Source: Macrobrachium rosenbergii (lineage: Eukaryota > Arthropoda > Malacostraca > Decapoda > Palaemonidae). Taken from it: DNA of 64,000 nucleotides. The notes beneath the pieces are model-generated. The model was given only the letters and a program-made list of their open reading frames with translations. It made no database searches and had not been told where the DNA came from. The stretch spans positions 81,123,663 to 81,187,662 of the forward strand of contig NC_089795.1 in the NCBI RefSeq assembly GCF_040412425.1. Reading direction: 5' to 3'. A program made the translations under genes and the position numbers. The stretch's first letter is position 1; each line of letters begins with the position of its first letter. Of this stretch, positions 27,694-41,097 are shown piece after piece.

Positions 27694-28859
27694 TTCTTTG
27701 TTTATATGAATAGTTCACTTGATCATAATGACTCGTCACATCAAACAGAAGAAAATTATTATCAAATTTAAGAAAGCTCCCCACAACCGATTGCATATCA
27801 GTTTAAACCATTACTGCTTTGCCTCCACTAACACAAAACATCATTTCATAAAGATTCATTTTATAAAGGGTCCAGTCCTCTTTCCCACTTGACACTCAGA
27901 AATCGATTGACAGAAACGTTCCCATTGTTTTCCCACGACATGCAAAGGTCTAAACTCACTGCTTAATTCAGCTATTATTACTTTTGTAATGGCTCTGTCG
28001 GCTGTTGGTGCATTTTTAATGTTTAGACTGAAAAGTATTCGGAGTGACCCACAAAGGCGAGTGAAACGATGTTGTAACATGTTCTACGTCATTAACAGAT
28101 TAAATATAAGCTTGCAATAATTGCGACATGCTGCCAGATACATTATTTTAAGCTCCTCAAGCTTTTGAAATCTGACGGCGTCATGTTTTGAGCCGTCTAC
28201 GTGATCTGGCGCCTAATGAACAGCGCTGCTTTAAACTGACACTTTTCAAATGCTTCCATCTGATGGTGATCAAACGTCACACGATGCACAGGCATAGAAG
28301 TATAGTACAGCACATATTAAAGTAAAGGTAGATACCGGAATAACATAAATACATATATACATATATACACATGCAATACAATATACGGCTATCCATACAT
28401 CAGAAATGCATGATTTGGTGAGAGATGAGACTAAGTTTGTTGCAAATCTGTTTTCAGATCGAAAAGAAACCAACAGAACAATTAACAGGAGATAAGTAAT
28501 AGGATATGAGACCGCAAATAGAAGAGCCTACAGAAGATCTGTATGAGAAGCCTAAATGAATAAAATACAGTTAAGGATAGAAAGAAACGTAAAGAGGACG
28601 GTTAATGAATAACAAGTTAATAGAATATAACGATAACGAAGAAATTGTGATAAGTGAAGACATTGTTCTACGTCGATGGAGTGAGTATAATGGGGCTGTA
28701 CAATTTGACAGTAAATGAGAAGCATTACTAAATGATACAGGAGTCGAAGGGATAATTACTGATTACAAGGAAATCGCAGAAGTGACTGAGGAAGACATAA
28801 CTGATATTACTGTCAATTTTCTGACAGGGGTATGCCATCTGTGTATAAATGTGGAAAAT

Positions 28860-29115
28860 GTCCATTAAAGAATCTGATTATGAGAAGAACGTTTTGTGTA
28901 AGTGAAATAATAAATCATTTAATCATGAGGAGAACTTTTTTTGTGTGGAATAATAAATCTGTTTAAGTGAAATAATAAATCACTTGATTATGAGAAGGGT
29001 TTTCTGTTTTCTGTGTGTAATAATAAATCACTTGATTATGAGGAGAAGGTTTTTCTGTTTTTTGTGTAAGTGAAATAATAAGCTAATTATGAGGAAAACG
29101 TTTTTCTGTAAGTGG
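28860..29115 (+). repeat. tandem repeat, ~50-60-bp unit
   Basis: About five units of GTGAAATAATAAATCACTTG then ATTATGAGGAGAACGTTTTT, with length variation. Confidence 0.8.
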
Positions 29116-29229
29116 AATAATGATAGAGACAGCGTAAGAAATATAAGGCGCAATATCTATTTTATTACACTTGGAAAGGGGGTAGAAACGTGTTTTCGTG
29201 GAAAAGGTGCAACTGGTGATAGAAGGCAT

Positions 29230-29232
<3 letters not shown>

Positions 29233-29301
<69 letters not shown>
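29233..29301 (+). repeat. (GA)n microsatellite
   Basis: About 34 units. Confidence 0.96.
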
Positions 29302-29304
<3 letters not shown>

Positions 29305-30406
29305 TTAATATCTAATGAATCTGAATGAAAGGGTTCCCTTATTCAAATGAAAACGACGATTTGAACCTCCACAATAATTAACCATGACAAGGTTCAGAAC
29401 CAATTTGAACTGACAGGCCAGGCCAGGTACTGATCTGAAGAAGCCATCTAGTGACGTAGGTCATTACAGACACAGTAGCCGAGAACATTACAGGTCATTT
29501 TAGGTAATCGTTTCCCCTCCTTAAGGGTAGACAGATGTTACCTATTACCTGCGACCTTCTCAGGAGAGTTTTTACCATCAGTCTGATCTACCGGGGTAAT
29601 TTAAAGGTCCGTAAAGACCTCAGTGAACGTGACGCGAAAAAAGGTAATATTTCGGTGGAAGGATTTCTTCGTTCTTGAGATAAATTTATGCTGTTAATAA
29701 GGAACAATGCTTAAGTATGAATATGAAGATGTTATATATACTGTGTGTACTGTATATATACATATAAAATATATACATACATATAAAGTGTGTACCTGTG
29801 TGTATGTATGTATGAGTGTGTATATATATATTTATGTATATTTATATACATATATATATATGTATACACATATATGCTGTATATGATATTTACATATTTT
29901 CGGCTTAGTTTTACACTCCAAATCGGTTAAAGAAAGTGAAAGACCTCTCTAAATCAATGTAAACAATTTACAAGTGGCTTCGTTTATTTATTATGACTGC
30001 CCTGAGTGCAGTAAATTGGGGCACAATGTCTAACGCTTTAATGTATAAATCTTGCTGAAACGTATTTTCCTGTTGTTATTTTAGAGAAAGGACACGTACA
30101 GTCCACAGACAATATTTAAAAACCATTATCGATAATCCATGTTTCTTCTGAGACATTCGGAAAATTTGGAAGGCAAAAACTTATACAATTTCTTACTAAG
30201 TCAAGCACATCATCAAAGGTGAAGGAAAAATTGACAGTGATTTACTGAAATTATTTTTAGAATTACCTTTTCGCGCTCGTAAAAGGATGCATTTTGTTTG
30301 CGAGAAAAATTGTCTTTCGTCCTGATTTTAAGTGACAATAAATGCTTCGAGAGAGTGCTAGCGGTTGAAAACATTAAACAGAATTAACTTTCCATTAAAC
30401 AATTTA

Positions 30407-30645
30407 AACGTCACCTGCATCGTAACAGTTTTGCTCTTCAGAGAAACATTTCAAAACTCTCTCTCTCTCTCTCTCTATCTCTTTCTTCCCAAAGGGGATC
30501 ATAAAGTCCAATACATCAGGCGAACTAAAACCTTTACAATTGGAACGTCACCTGCATCGTAACAGTTTTGTTCTTCAGAGAAACATTTCAACTCTCTCTC
30601 TCTTCCCAACGGGGATCATAAAGTCCAATACGTCAGGCGAACTTT
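30407..30645 (+). repeat. tandem duplication, ~120-130 bp
   Basis: AACGTCACCTGCATCGTAAC, a CTCTC tract, and GGGGATCATAAAGTCCAATA occur twice, starting at 30407 and 30543. The main difference is the length of the (CT)n run. Confidence 0.88.
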
Positions 30646-31138
30646 AATGGCCTTTATAAATTTCCAATAAATTAACTCGGGAATATGAATTAAATTCGGG
30701 AGTCCCCTTCTTCCTTCTCCCGTCTATCGAGCCGTCGCATATTGATTGGGTGATAATAGCCTCCCGAGCTGAATTCATTATACGAGAGACAGGTAAGTCG
30801 TACGTGTTTCAAACGTGGACAGTGAAGCTTCATCCATTCATGAATGCTCCGTTTTGCGATGGAACAGGAAGTCAAATGCCCAATGATTTTATAAATGAAA
30901 CATTATTTTGAATTCTAAAGTGTTTTTTTCCAATTTATTAGGTGCATGAGACTATAAATCATTCATTAGTTTAATATCTTTCAGCGGGACAACGAACTGA
31001 AGTTGTAAGATTCTCCGATGACAAAATATCAAATAATGATACTACAAATTCTCATATTTTGACAGATTCTATACGTCCTGTATTTCTGTATGGAATGACG
31101 TGTGACAGCCTCTATACACATATTCATAAACAGACTTG

Positions 31139-31247
<109 letters not shown>

Positions 31248-31609
31248 TTCAGTATGTGCATGTTTGGTATACAGTATGTGAACACATACATGTTTACCTA
31301 CAGATGTATATTTGTACAGGTACAAGAAACTAAATAAAGCACAGATTTGCTTTACAGCGAATTACTTTTTCAGACCTTTAAAAGCGGTGGGGAACCGGGA
31401 TGGTACGCGTATCAGCACCTCATGAAATATTCATGGGTCTGAATCCGAATCCAGTTTAATTCACGGTCGGTAAACCACAAACAGGTTTCAACCGCAAAAA
31501 AGGCTGATTAAAATGCATAATGAATTAGGTGTCTGCTGGTTTATTACACGAAGGTTAAAAAATAATTTAAAGCATATAAGGAACATTTGTATATTTGATA
31601 AACAAGATG

Positions 31610-31612
<3 letters not shown>

Positions 31613-31682
<70 letters not shown>
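31613..31682 (+). repeat. (GA)n microsatellite
   Basis: About 35 units. Confidence 0.96.
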
Positions 31683-31684
<2 letters not shown>

Positions 31685-32039
31685 TCAAAGTACCTTTACC
31701 GAGACATATATCAGCACGAGGAAAAGGGATGCAGTTATAAAATGGAAAATAACTTTTCCATTTAGAACACTGTTCGTTTTTAAGGATCTTGCACTTATAC
31801 ACACTTAAAAAATTTTTTGAAAATTGTAATCAATGCTGGATCAATATCTCCGACCACCTCATGTAGTTCTTCTCATACATCATGCAATTTTCCCCGTCAC
31901 CTGAAGGTTTACCTACTGTACATCAAACATATTAATTGACATTAAAAACCAGGAGTTCCTCTCCGTAATATGAAACCACAAATACTCTTTTCTCTCCGAC
32001 CGGCCAGTGAAGAATTAGAGGAATTTATGTCTGGTGATA

Positions 32040-32214
32040 GAAATTCATTTCTCGTCATAATGTGGTTCGGATTCCACAATAAGCTGTAGGGCCCGTTGCT
32101 AGGTAACCAGTCGGTTCTTAGCCACGTAAAATAAATCTAATCCTTCGGGACAGCCCTAGGAGAGTTGTTAATCAGCTCAGTGGTCTGGTTAAACTAAGAT
32201 ATACTTAACTTCAT
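32040..32214 (+). repeat. interspersed repeat family D, copy 1
   Basis: A ~170-bp element shared with 43.77 kb. It includes GTGGTTCGGATTCCACAATA, CCCGTTGCTAGGTAACCAGT, TTCGGGACAGCCCTAGGAGA and CAGCTCAGTGGTCTGG. The first resembles a Pol III B box and the last an A box, but in the order B then A. Confidence 0.8.
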
Positions 32215-33486
32215 CTTTTTATCTCAAAATAAATGTTTCACATCTAATATCTTTCAAGAAGGTTCCCACTTTTCTGGTCTCAGTTTATCATGAAAACGAG
32301 AGAATTAAATTCTTTGCAAATAAACTTAGTGAAATATCATTAGTTACTTCAACTACAATATAATACCCTCCAACACCTACACTGTTAGTTCTCAAGGGAA
32401 ACATCACAACTGCTCGCTTATTTCGAGGAGCACATATTTCTTAGTGATCCTGTGAACTTCGGTAATCTCTAGTAAATTTCCAATAAATCTACTCTGGCAG
32501 CTGATTTAAATTCGGGTGGTGGCCAAGCCATCGAACCCTCACGTATCGATCAGGTGATTATAGCCAGGCGAGCTGAATACATTATACAAAGGACAGGTGA
32601 GTCTTTACCTGCTTCTGAAGTTCATTCATTCGTAACTGCGACGTTCTGTGACATGGCAAGGAGTCCTACGACTTTCACAAATCGCTGAATGAATTACTAA
32701 TCAGAAGTACAAAGTAGTTAACAATTCAATAAATGAACAGGCATACTGATTATTAGTCGACTTGCAGTTTTCATGGAGAAAAAGAGCTAAAAAATTGTGT
32801 GACTATCCAGTTTCATAAAAATTACTGAATACATTCCCTATATATATTAAACAGACGTACCTGTTATAATTATCACAACAAAGTGAATGAAATTTTCAAA
32901 GCTACTGACTTATTGGTGTTAGTCTCGGGAAAAGAAAAATGCAGTTATGCATATTCACCTACAGGTGTAACCATATGTATGTTTCCTTAATTACTAGCAC
33001 CTCACAAAAGACCCATGAGGGTAAATCAAGAGTTCAATTCACGCTCGGTAAACCATAAACAGGTTTACGCTAAGCATATAAAAAACTTGATTAAATTGCA
33101 CAGTTAATTAAAGCCCGCAGCCGGTTCGTTTAAACAATGCGACGAAGAGAAATTTGTACAATCTTTTGTGCTAAAAACGATGCTTTTTTGGACAGAAAAT
33201 TCCTTGTTCATTCTACGTCAGATTTACACATATACTCAATCGTGACCCTAAGTGATAAATGACTGACTGGATTCCGAAAACTGGCATCGCTAAATAATTA
33301 CTGGCTATATAATTTCTAAATAATCTAAAACCTGACAGAAATTTTGGAAACCACTCGTTCACTCCTTACATAACCTCATAAATATATTCATCTCTTGCAT
33401 AATCAATGTTATATAAAAACTTACGATAAATTATTTTTTTTTTTTAGAAAGCCTGCTTCCTCCACAAATCCAGAATTCTGGAGAGA

Positions 33487-33843
33487 GGTACTTGGAATGG
33501 GTACCTATCCTCCTCATAACGGTACTCGGAGTAGGTACCTACCCTCTTCATAACGGTACATGGAGTGGGTACCTACCCTTCTCATATCGATACTCGGAGT
33601 GGGTACCTATCCTCCTCAAAATGGTATCCAGTATGGGTACCTACCTTCCCCATAACGGCTTGGAGTGGGAACCTATCCTCAAAACGGTACTCAGTGTGGG
33701 TACCTACCCTTCCCATAACGGTACTTGGAGTGGGTACCTATCCTCCTCAAAACGGTACTCGGAGGGGGTACCCTCCTCATAACGGTACTCAGAGTAGGTA
33801 CCTTCTCTCCTCATGACGGCACTCGGGGTGGGTACCGACCCTT
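33487..33843 (+). repeat. 34-bp minisatellite, ~10.5 units
   Basis: The consensus is about GGTACTCGGAGTGGGTACCT then ATCCTCCTCATAAC. Almost every unit carries GGTACC. Because 34 is not a multiple of 3, the peptide period is three units, which makes overlapping long open frames that I do not regard as genes. Confidence 0.92.
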
Positions 33844-34277
33844 TTCCTTATTGCAAAAATTCCAACCTACAACATACCTCGTCTCAGATACAATTTTATA
33901 CCAAACCAGCCACTCTCCCTTCTACACAGTCTAATATATATTTCGCCATAAATTCTCCTAACTGTTTTCAACGAATTATCTTCCATACCACACATATCAT
34001 TAACATTTACATGGCATCTTTGTCCATTTCCATCAAGACTTTTTCTTACGCCAGGCAGGTTTTGTCCCTCCAAACCTCTCTCACATCTTTTTCAAAACAA
34101 ACACTTGATCCTCAGATCCTCTTCCCGTTTTTAAACCAACGCTGCTCATCCCCTATCAACCCTCTTGTTATTTTTCGTATTTAAAATGTAGCTAATTTTA
34201 ACGAAAGAAGCTAAAAGGATCTTGACCAGTAAAATGATGAGGAAAATGAACGATACATGAAGTACTCTTTCTGAACA

Positions 34278-34280
<3 letters not shown>

Positions 34281-34348
<68 letters not shown>
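34281..34348 (+). repeat. (GA)n microsatellite
   Basis: About 34 units. Confidence 0.96.
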
Positions 34349-34350
<2 letters not shown>

Positions 34351-36460
34351 AAGCAACATTCTACTGAGAACGAAAGCTCCGTTCTAACCTGTTGCTATAA
34401 CATAGAGCAAAACACTAACGATTTTAAATATTCTTGACGCTTTAATGAATGTGATACATGTCGAATTTAGGATAAGCGTGTCCTCTATGGAGATGTAATA
34501 GGACATTAATGAAATTAATGTCCACAAAGGATGCAGCTACAGGCTTCCTATAAGCCTTACTAAGGGAACTAAGTTAATAGTAATTTCACTGATACCCAGT
34601 AATTTCATCCATCCTGTTCATCCGCTGGATATGACAGGAAATAATAAATTAATTGCCTGAGCAGCCTATTCTTAAGTCCAAAGGAAAGTTGCCCCTGGTA
34701 TTCAGATAGTCGTTTATTTTAAACTATCCTGTCTTCGTGAAATCCATATAACTCCAACTTCTGTTCTTATTTGTGCTTGTTAGCTATTGGTTGGTTATTG
34801 GGTAGGTGATCAAGATGTAACTAAAACATTGACTGGATGGTCGATTTCTCTTAACGTCACAGCATTTGCACAAGACTGGGAGATGATTTGATGATTCCAA
34901 AGGAAAAATTATTCAAAAGCAATTTCGTTCTTAGTTCAGCCGTAAGCAAGTAGAGAGGAATATGGATATGTCAAAAGATCATTGCATACGTTCGCACATT
35001 CAGAATGTGTGGAAATGAAAACCACTTTGCATTGAGTCACAAATGTTGCTAACTTGGGATGTAATGGCGGGATAAATACTAAGAAACGAAATGTCTAATA
35101 ATTACATATATAAACGAAAGAGGTCCGAGAGATAAACGTTCTGAAATATAACATGGCTTTACCTGTCTTCGCTGCGCCTCTGAAGGTAACAAACGCATAA
35201 CACAGTGAACAGGAAGTGAAGTTAACTGCCATGCAGTGCAAGAACTTCCGTTGCATTTTAGCCGAAATTATAAATATGAAAAGGAAAGAGAAATGCAAGT
35301 CTGCATTTGGTAAATGTTAGGTCAAATGCTTGTGTGCAGGAATACCCCTGACTGACAGAAAGAATTTCTCCACAAATTCTGCTGGGAACTTTCACACGGA
35401 TGACATCAGATATTGTTCGTCCACCCTGTCCCAGGTCCTCCTTTGAAAGACAAGCGTCATCTACCTACTCTCTTCTCCATCTTCCAAGTCCTCGTACTTC
35501 TTAAAGGACTATTCATCGTTTAATGAGGCATCCTATCAACGGCGCCTCTCAACACAGATTCTGAAAATCCCTCCAGCGAAATCTCCACAGGCATTTATAC
35601 AAACACTCGTATAACGTCAATGGTGTTTTTCTTGTCTCCGCAAACGAGAATGGCTTTCGGAATCCAAAAATAGACGAGCAGAGCAAGCAGGATTATGTTT
35701 TCTGCTTGCGAGATGCGTCAAAACACATTTTCTTTTCAAGAAATGAACAGAAAGTGTTTTATTATCATTAATATTGAAACTTCTTGCTGACCCAAGGAGT
35801 TTCATATGATGGGAGCTGGCAACGGGTCACAACGGGGATCGAAAGCCGACAGTGTTAATCAATATTCCAGAGGAGGTGGTTAGTCTTTAATTCATTTTAC
35901 CTTGAATTCTATTTAATTGTAAGTGAAACGGATTACGCAAAAGACTCACACACGACATGTAATGAAATTTCAACGCAGCAAACAAAAGAAGCTATGAATA
36001 GAATTTCCGCGAACTATCTTTCTAAATATAATCAACGGGGGATGCTAGAAAGGAAAAAAAAAAAAAAGGGCGGCAGGCGTCATTATTTACTGAAAGGTTT
36101 CACATATTCCAGTGGTAATAATTACGTGGAAAAATAAATTTGGCACCGGAGTAATAACGAAAAAAATTCTGCTAAGTCACACTGACAGGTGTTGAAGTTC
36201 GGAATAAGGATTTTCATATTCAAAATGCAATGTAATACACACACACAAAAAAAAAACATTTTCTCTAATTTCCGTTTAGTGGGGAATTAAAGCAGAAATA
36301 TATAGTAGGTATATAATCCCTGCTTGCTTAATTACATGCAATTTCCAGGTCAAATATAATATTCATGCTGCATTCGTACAAAAGAAATAACACGCACCAA
36401 CACAGGCGTACGTACATACTGTATAATAATGAATGCCTTTTATATTACATCACTGTCATA

Positions 36461-36463
<3 letters not shown>

Positions 36464-36522
<59 letters not shown>

Positions 36523-36564
36523 CTCCATCATTATGAATAACATTAGAGAGAGAGAGTCTCCAGA

Positions 36565-36620
<56 letters not shown>

Positions 36621-36630
36621 GAGAGAGAGA
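36464..36630 (+). repeat. two (GA)n arrays
   Basis: Arrays at 36464-36520 and 36569-36630. Confidence 0.95.
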
Positions 36631-36654
36631 ACACAAAACAAAAATAACTAAACG

Positions 36655-36994
36655 GTAAACATAGCGTGAAACCCGCAAGACACCCCTATTAGTCGCTAAG
36701 CAAATAGACTTCAGAGCGTGACACCAAGACGTAGGCTTAGAAATTGCCCAAACCAGAAGAGACACTTTTGAAAGAAGCTACGTAAAAGAACACACACACA
36801 CATACACACACACACACACGGAGGGGTCAGGCGACCGTCTCCCGTCTCTAAGGAAATTTGGGAAAGGCCCAGCTAGGCCTGGGAATCGGAGGTCATAAAG
36901 AGAAAGTCCCTCAAGGTTCTAGATCTCATTAACTATTAGAAGACGTCTCCTTCCGGTCGTTTTGAGTAAGCGTATCTTTCTCTCTCATTTTATG

Positions 36995-37055
<61 letters not shown>

Positions 37056-37460
37056 AAATTCTTTATTCCATTAACAATGTTTATTACATACAGTTCAGTG
37101 ATACATATATACGCAATTGCTCGTTCTAGGGAACCAAGTCCACTCATATATTCATAAAAAAGTTATAGCAGATACTTACACGAAACCACACGTTCCTTAT
37201 TAGCCCAGAGGTTAATAGATTTAGAGGGCAACGTCACCGAAGCCTAATTCTGTAGCAGACGCCAAGGCCCAGAGAAAGTTTTAGGCGAAATTGGAAAGGG
37301 AGACAAACATGAGGCGGCCAAGCGACAGCTGCCGTCTCAAAGGAAATTTAGGATAGACCTAAGGACATCTAGGATAGTCCTACAAAGCCTCGAGGGCAAA
37401 GGCCGTAAAAAGGAAGTCCCAGAGGGAACCAGAGTTCATTACCTCCGTCATTTCTCTTTA
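36655..37460 (+). repeat. diverged ~300-bp tandem duplication around (GA)n
   Basis: About 36.68-36.96 kb and 37.19-37.46 kb share CTATTAG..C, CCGTCTC.AAGGAAATTT, GGTCATAAAGAGAAAGTCCC / GGCCGTAAAAAGGAAGTCCC and GAT/GTTCATTA. Each copy sits beside (GA)n arrays. Confidence 0.65.
37009..37052 (+). repeat. (GA)n microsatellite
   Basis: About 22 units. Confidence 0.95.
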
Positions 37461-37620
37461 AAGTCATTAAGATCAAATACATCTTTTGCGCTGGCTCTGA
37501 AGGGACTTAGAGAGAGAGAGAGAGAGAGAAGTTTTAGGTGATCGTTATTGTGGCTATTATAAATACAATTATACAGTATATCTTGTTAAATATAAATAGC
37601 TCTCTCTCTCTCTATTTATA

Positions 37621-37626
<6 letters not shown>

Positions 37627-37690
<64 letters not shown>

Positions 37691-37693
37691 ATA
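37627..37693 (+). repeat. (AT)n microsatellite
   Basis: Directly abuts the (GAA)n tail side of the reverse SINE copy. Confidence 0.95.
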
Positions 37694-38146
37694 ATCTTCT
37701 TCTTCTTTTAACGTGCTTTTATTCCCATTTTTGTATGGGTAACCACGATGCCTTCTTTTAGGACTTTTTGATTTGGCTTTTTAGACCTGTGGTTATCGGA
37801 TCTGCCTGACATCGCTTTAGCGTATGTTTCATGTATCATACCCGACCCAACGCCCTTTCTTCCCAGCAGCGAGAAGTTATTGCGCGGTATGGCGAGAGTT
37901 CGAGACGTGAGATGTTTGTTATGTTTTTAGAAGTGTTGTAGTGGCTTTGTTTTTGTATGTGTATTTAGTCTGTAACATCCATTTGCTTTTAAGCAAATAT
38001 CCGTTGATCACATATATAATCCCTGATGTCTACACGATAGCAAAGTGTCTGCCTCTCTGATCAGTCGGCTGCGGATTTGAACCCACGCCACAGACCTCTA
38101 TGAAGTCCGAAGCTGCTGCTGTAACCGATTGAGCCATCGAGGCTCT
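37694..38146 (-). mobile_element. tRNA-derived SINE, reverse copy
   Basis: A reverse-complement relative of the element at 41.1 kb. The B box reads GGATTTGAACCC on the plus strand and the A box lies near 38130 (TTGAGCCATCGAGG). The tail, as TCTTCTTCTTCTTTTAACGT on the plus strand, is at 37.69 kb. This copy is about 60 bases longer and probably nearer full length. It is bordered by (AT)n on both sides. Confidence 0.8.
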
Positions 38147-38190
38147 CTCTCTATATATATATATATATATAATGTGTGATGTATAATTAT

Positions 38191-38378
38191 TAATAGGACC
38201 TCATTCAAACTGGATGGTATCTAGTGGAGTTATTTATTCAAAAAAGTTACAAGCTTTCTAGGACAAACAGTCCTTGCACAGATACTTGAGAATGAGGACT
38301 GTTTGTCCCAGAAAGCTTGTAACTTTTTTGAATAAATAACTCCACTAGATACCATCCAGTTTGAATGAGGTCCTGTTA
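38191..38378. repeat. long palindrome (84-nt arms, 20-nt loop)
   Basis: The left arm 38191-38274 is the reverse complement of 38295-38378 with only two mismatches. The arms contain CAAACTGGATGGTATCTAGT and AAAGTTACAAGCTTTCT. The loop is 38275-38294. It lies between the reverse SINE copy and a LINE 3' end. Confidence 0.93.
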
Positions 38379-38431
38379 GCAATTGTACTAATGCACAGAA
38401 CAATTGTGTATGTGATAGTGTTAATATATAT

Positions 38432-38856
38432 GTATGGAGCAGGAACATGGCCGGTAAAGCGAGAGCAAGAGAAAAAACTGGATGAGATATAGATGAAAAT
38501 GCTCAGGTGGATGTGTGAATTAACAAAAATGGACAGGATCAAAAATGAAAGAATAAGAGGAACCGCTAAAGTTGTAGAACTATAAAAAAAGGGTCAGGAA
38601 AGAAGACTGCAGTGGTATGGCCATGTGGTGAGAAGGGGTGAGACATATGTAGGGAGGAGAGTGATGCAGATGGAGGTGCCTGGTGGGAGAGGGAGAGAGA
38701 GAGAGAGGAAACCGAGGCGAAGGCGGATGGATGTAGTTAAAGAAGAGCTGAGAGTCAAACAACAGTCAGAGGACGATGTGTTTGACCGAGCCAGGTGGAG
38801 GAAAGCTGTCAGAAACATCGACACCCCCACATAGAAGTGGGAAAAGATGCAGAGAA

Positions 38857-38860
<4 letters not shown>
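38432..38860 (+). mobile_element. LINE 3' end (RT C-terminus plus 3' tail), 5'-truncated
   Basis: In one frame it reads YGAGTWPVKREQEKKLDEI, stop, MKMLRWMCELTKMDRIKNER, stop, then QERRLQWYGHVVRRGETYVG, then a basic Arg/Pro block, MDVVKEELR and VFDRARWRKAVRNI, ending in TAG. This is the typical C-terminus of RTE-like or related non-LTR retrotransposon polyproteins. Two in-frame stops and a (GA)n expansion inside the basic block mark it as dead. The 3' tail ends GTGGGAAAAGATGCAGAGAA and passes directly into (AT)n. Confidence 0.8.

Positions 38861-38922
<62 letters not shown>
38861..38922 (+). repeat. (AT)n microsatellite
   Basis: Begins immediately after the LINE 3' tail. Confidence 0.95.
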
Positions 38923-38928
<6 letters not shown>

Positions 38929-39917
38929 TAATATATAATAATCGTACGTTTTTTCATTGTAGGATGCTATCTTGCCCTTTAGAAAGTGTTAATTTAAGGT
39001 ATCCTTGTTGAGAGTTAACAGAGGTATGTAGGAGCTACAGCAAATGCTTTACGGTATTAACTCCTACGAGTGTAATGCCTGAAGTTTATCTATATGTGAT
39101 AGTCAATTGTTAGATTCATTATGATCTTGAAGTCTGCAACACAAGTTACTGTAAACACCCAAACATATACCATACTGGGTCCTAAGGGACAGACTAGAAC
39201 CAGTGGCCCAAATGTGTGGTATGGAAACACTATTTTAGAAGCAATGAGGGGAAAATGATAACGAATTCCAGCAAAGGTGATATGATATGATATCTAACTA
39301 CTGAGTCCATTAATTACCAGTCTTAACATATACATTGAATTCTAAACTACATACCATAACTGATATTCTTTACCAACGGTAGACGGGTTCACTTACTAAT
39401 CCTAGTTGGCCAGAACCTAAACATATCGCCTTTTAAACCAGGGAAATCTAGCATTGCAAGGAAGAGACAAACACTTAACAGGGCATCACAGGTTACTATC
39501 AATCTCGGGGAGGAAATGTGGAATTGGGTGGCCTGTCGGGCTGTACAAGACAACCTCAGAGAACTCGAGGAAAGACAAATGCCAAAATGCTTCAGTGGTT
39601 CTGGAGAACCGACGGTTCTTGAAAAACCTGATAACAATGGGTACAAGGAAAATGAGATGAATGAGAAGCAGGCTAATAAGACATTCCTATTCATTATAAT
39701 GAATACTTCGAGAACAGAAGAATAGTTTCCTGTTTAAAAGGTTTTTTCTCCCTGCGAGAGTAATTTTGTATAAAAAATGTCCCCCGGTTGCACGAATTAA
39801 ATTCTGGGAATATATTTATAGATGAAGAAGAGGCATTCAGTAGAAACATGAACTGGTTAGAGAGGTTCTTCGCAGAGAGTGTCATAAGAACTAATATCGA
39901 ATACAGACGCTGAATAG

Positions 39918-40231
39918 TGGAATGGAATAGAAAATTTAGGCCAAAGGCGAAGAGCTGGGACCTATGAGGTCATTCAACGCTGAAACGGAAATTGAGAGTA
40001 AAGAAGGTTTTAAAGGTGTAACAGGAAGAAAGCCTCGCAGTTGCACTATGAAACAATTGTTAGGAGAGGGTGAAAATCAGATAGAAGAAAGAGAATAAGA
40101 ACGGAGATACAGCAAAAGGAACGAAAGGGGTTTCAGCTAAGGGCCGAAGGCACGCTGCAAAGAACCTTAAGTAATGCCTGCAGTGTACCGCGTGAGGTGC
40201 ACTGACGGCACTAGTCCCCTAGGGGGGAGAC
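39918..40231 (+). repeat. interspersed repeat family B, copy 5
   Basis: Near full length. The 3' hairpin has one G-U-type change (CAGTGTACC / GGTGCACTG), and the terminal palindrome reads CCCCTAGGGG. Confidence 0.85.
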
Positions 40232-41097
40232 TGAAGAGTGAAGGCAGTGAATTTAATGAAAACGTACATTTTGTTCGACTGATGAGAAATGGGTGATAGT
40301 TGAGCCTCTCCCAATTTTAAATTCAAATAACCAACAACAATTGATCAACAGGAATTGCAACTACTTCATGCGTCTCAACATGCATCCTAGAAAATGGAGG
40401 AATAACTCACGATCAAACGCTCTGTGACTACAAAGAGAAAGCAACAATAAGCACTGGATAATCGGATTTCTCTCTGCAAGGGAGAGGCAAAAATATGCGG
40501 GGGAAATGTAGCAATACCTCGTCCCAGTCGAACGGCAACATATGTCGCAAAACAGAAGCTGCACTTTCTTGATAAAGGGGGAAACTACGTTTGAAAAGAG
40601 ACGAGATTTCTTTGTCCAGAAAGAAAGCAAGTGTCCAGGCGAAGGCGCGGTTTTCTCATAGGCGATTTCCAGTTATGTGTATCTACTTATCTTTTTCTTG
40701 ATGACGTCTTCCAGCTCCTTCTTCCATTTATCTTCTAACGATGACATGCTATTGCCTCAAAAAGAGGCAGTGCTTCTATTTCATCCAACATCGCTGCCAT
40801 TAATACAAATGTGACTACGCTTCCTTCGGACAAATACAGCGGCTGTTATATGAAGCACCGCTTCATGTAACATCTTTATTCTTGTATGACATCGCTGTTA
40901 CTGTTAATAAGAGAGAATCTCTCTGGTTTTCGCTATTAGTTAATAACAGAGCACATACATTTATATATAGTAACGCTAATTCTAAAAATAATGGGTCGCT
41001 GTGTTATTTCAAATCGGGGTCTGGTGTTCATTACATTATATATATATATATATATATATATTTGTTATATATATATATATATATATATTTATATAAA

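Noticed and set aside
33492..33816. Periodic open frames with Gly-Tyr-Leu and Asn-Gly-Thr repeats
   Set aside because: They come from the 34-bp minisatellite; several frames are open equally, which argues against coding.
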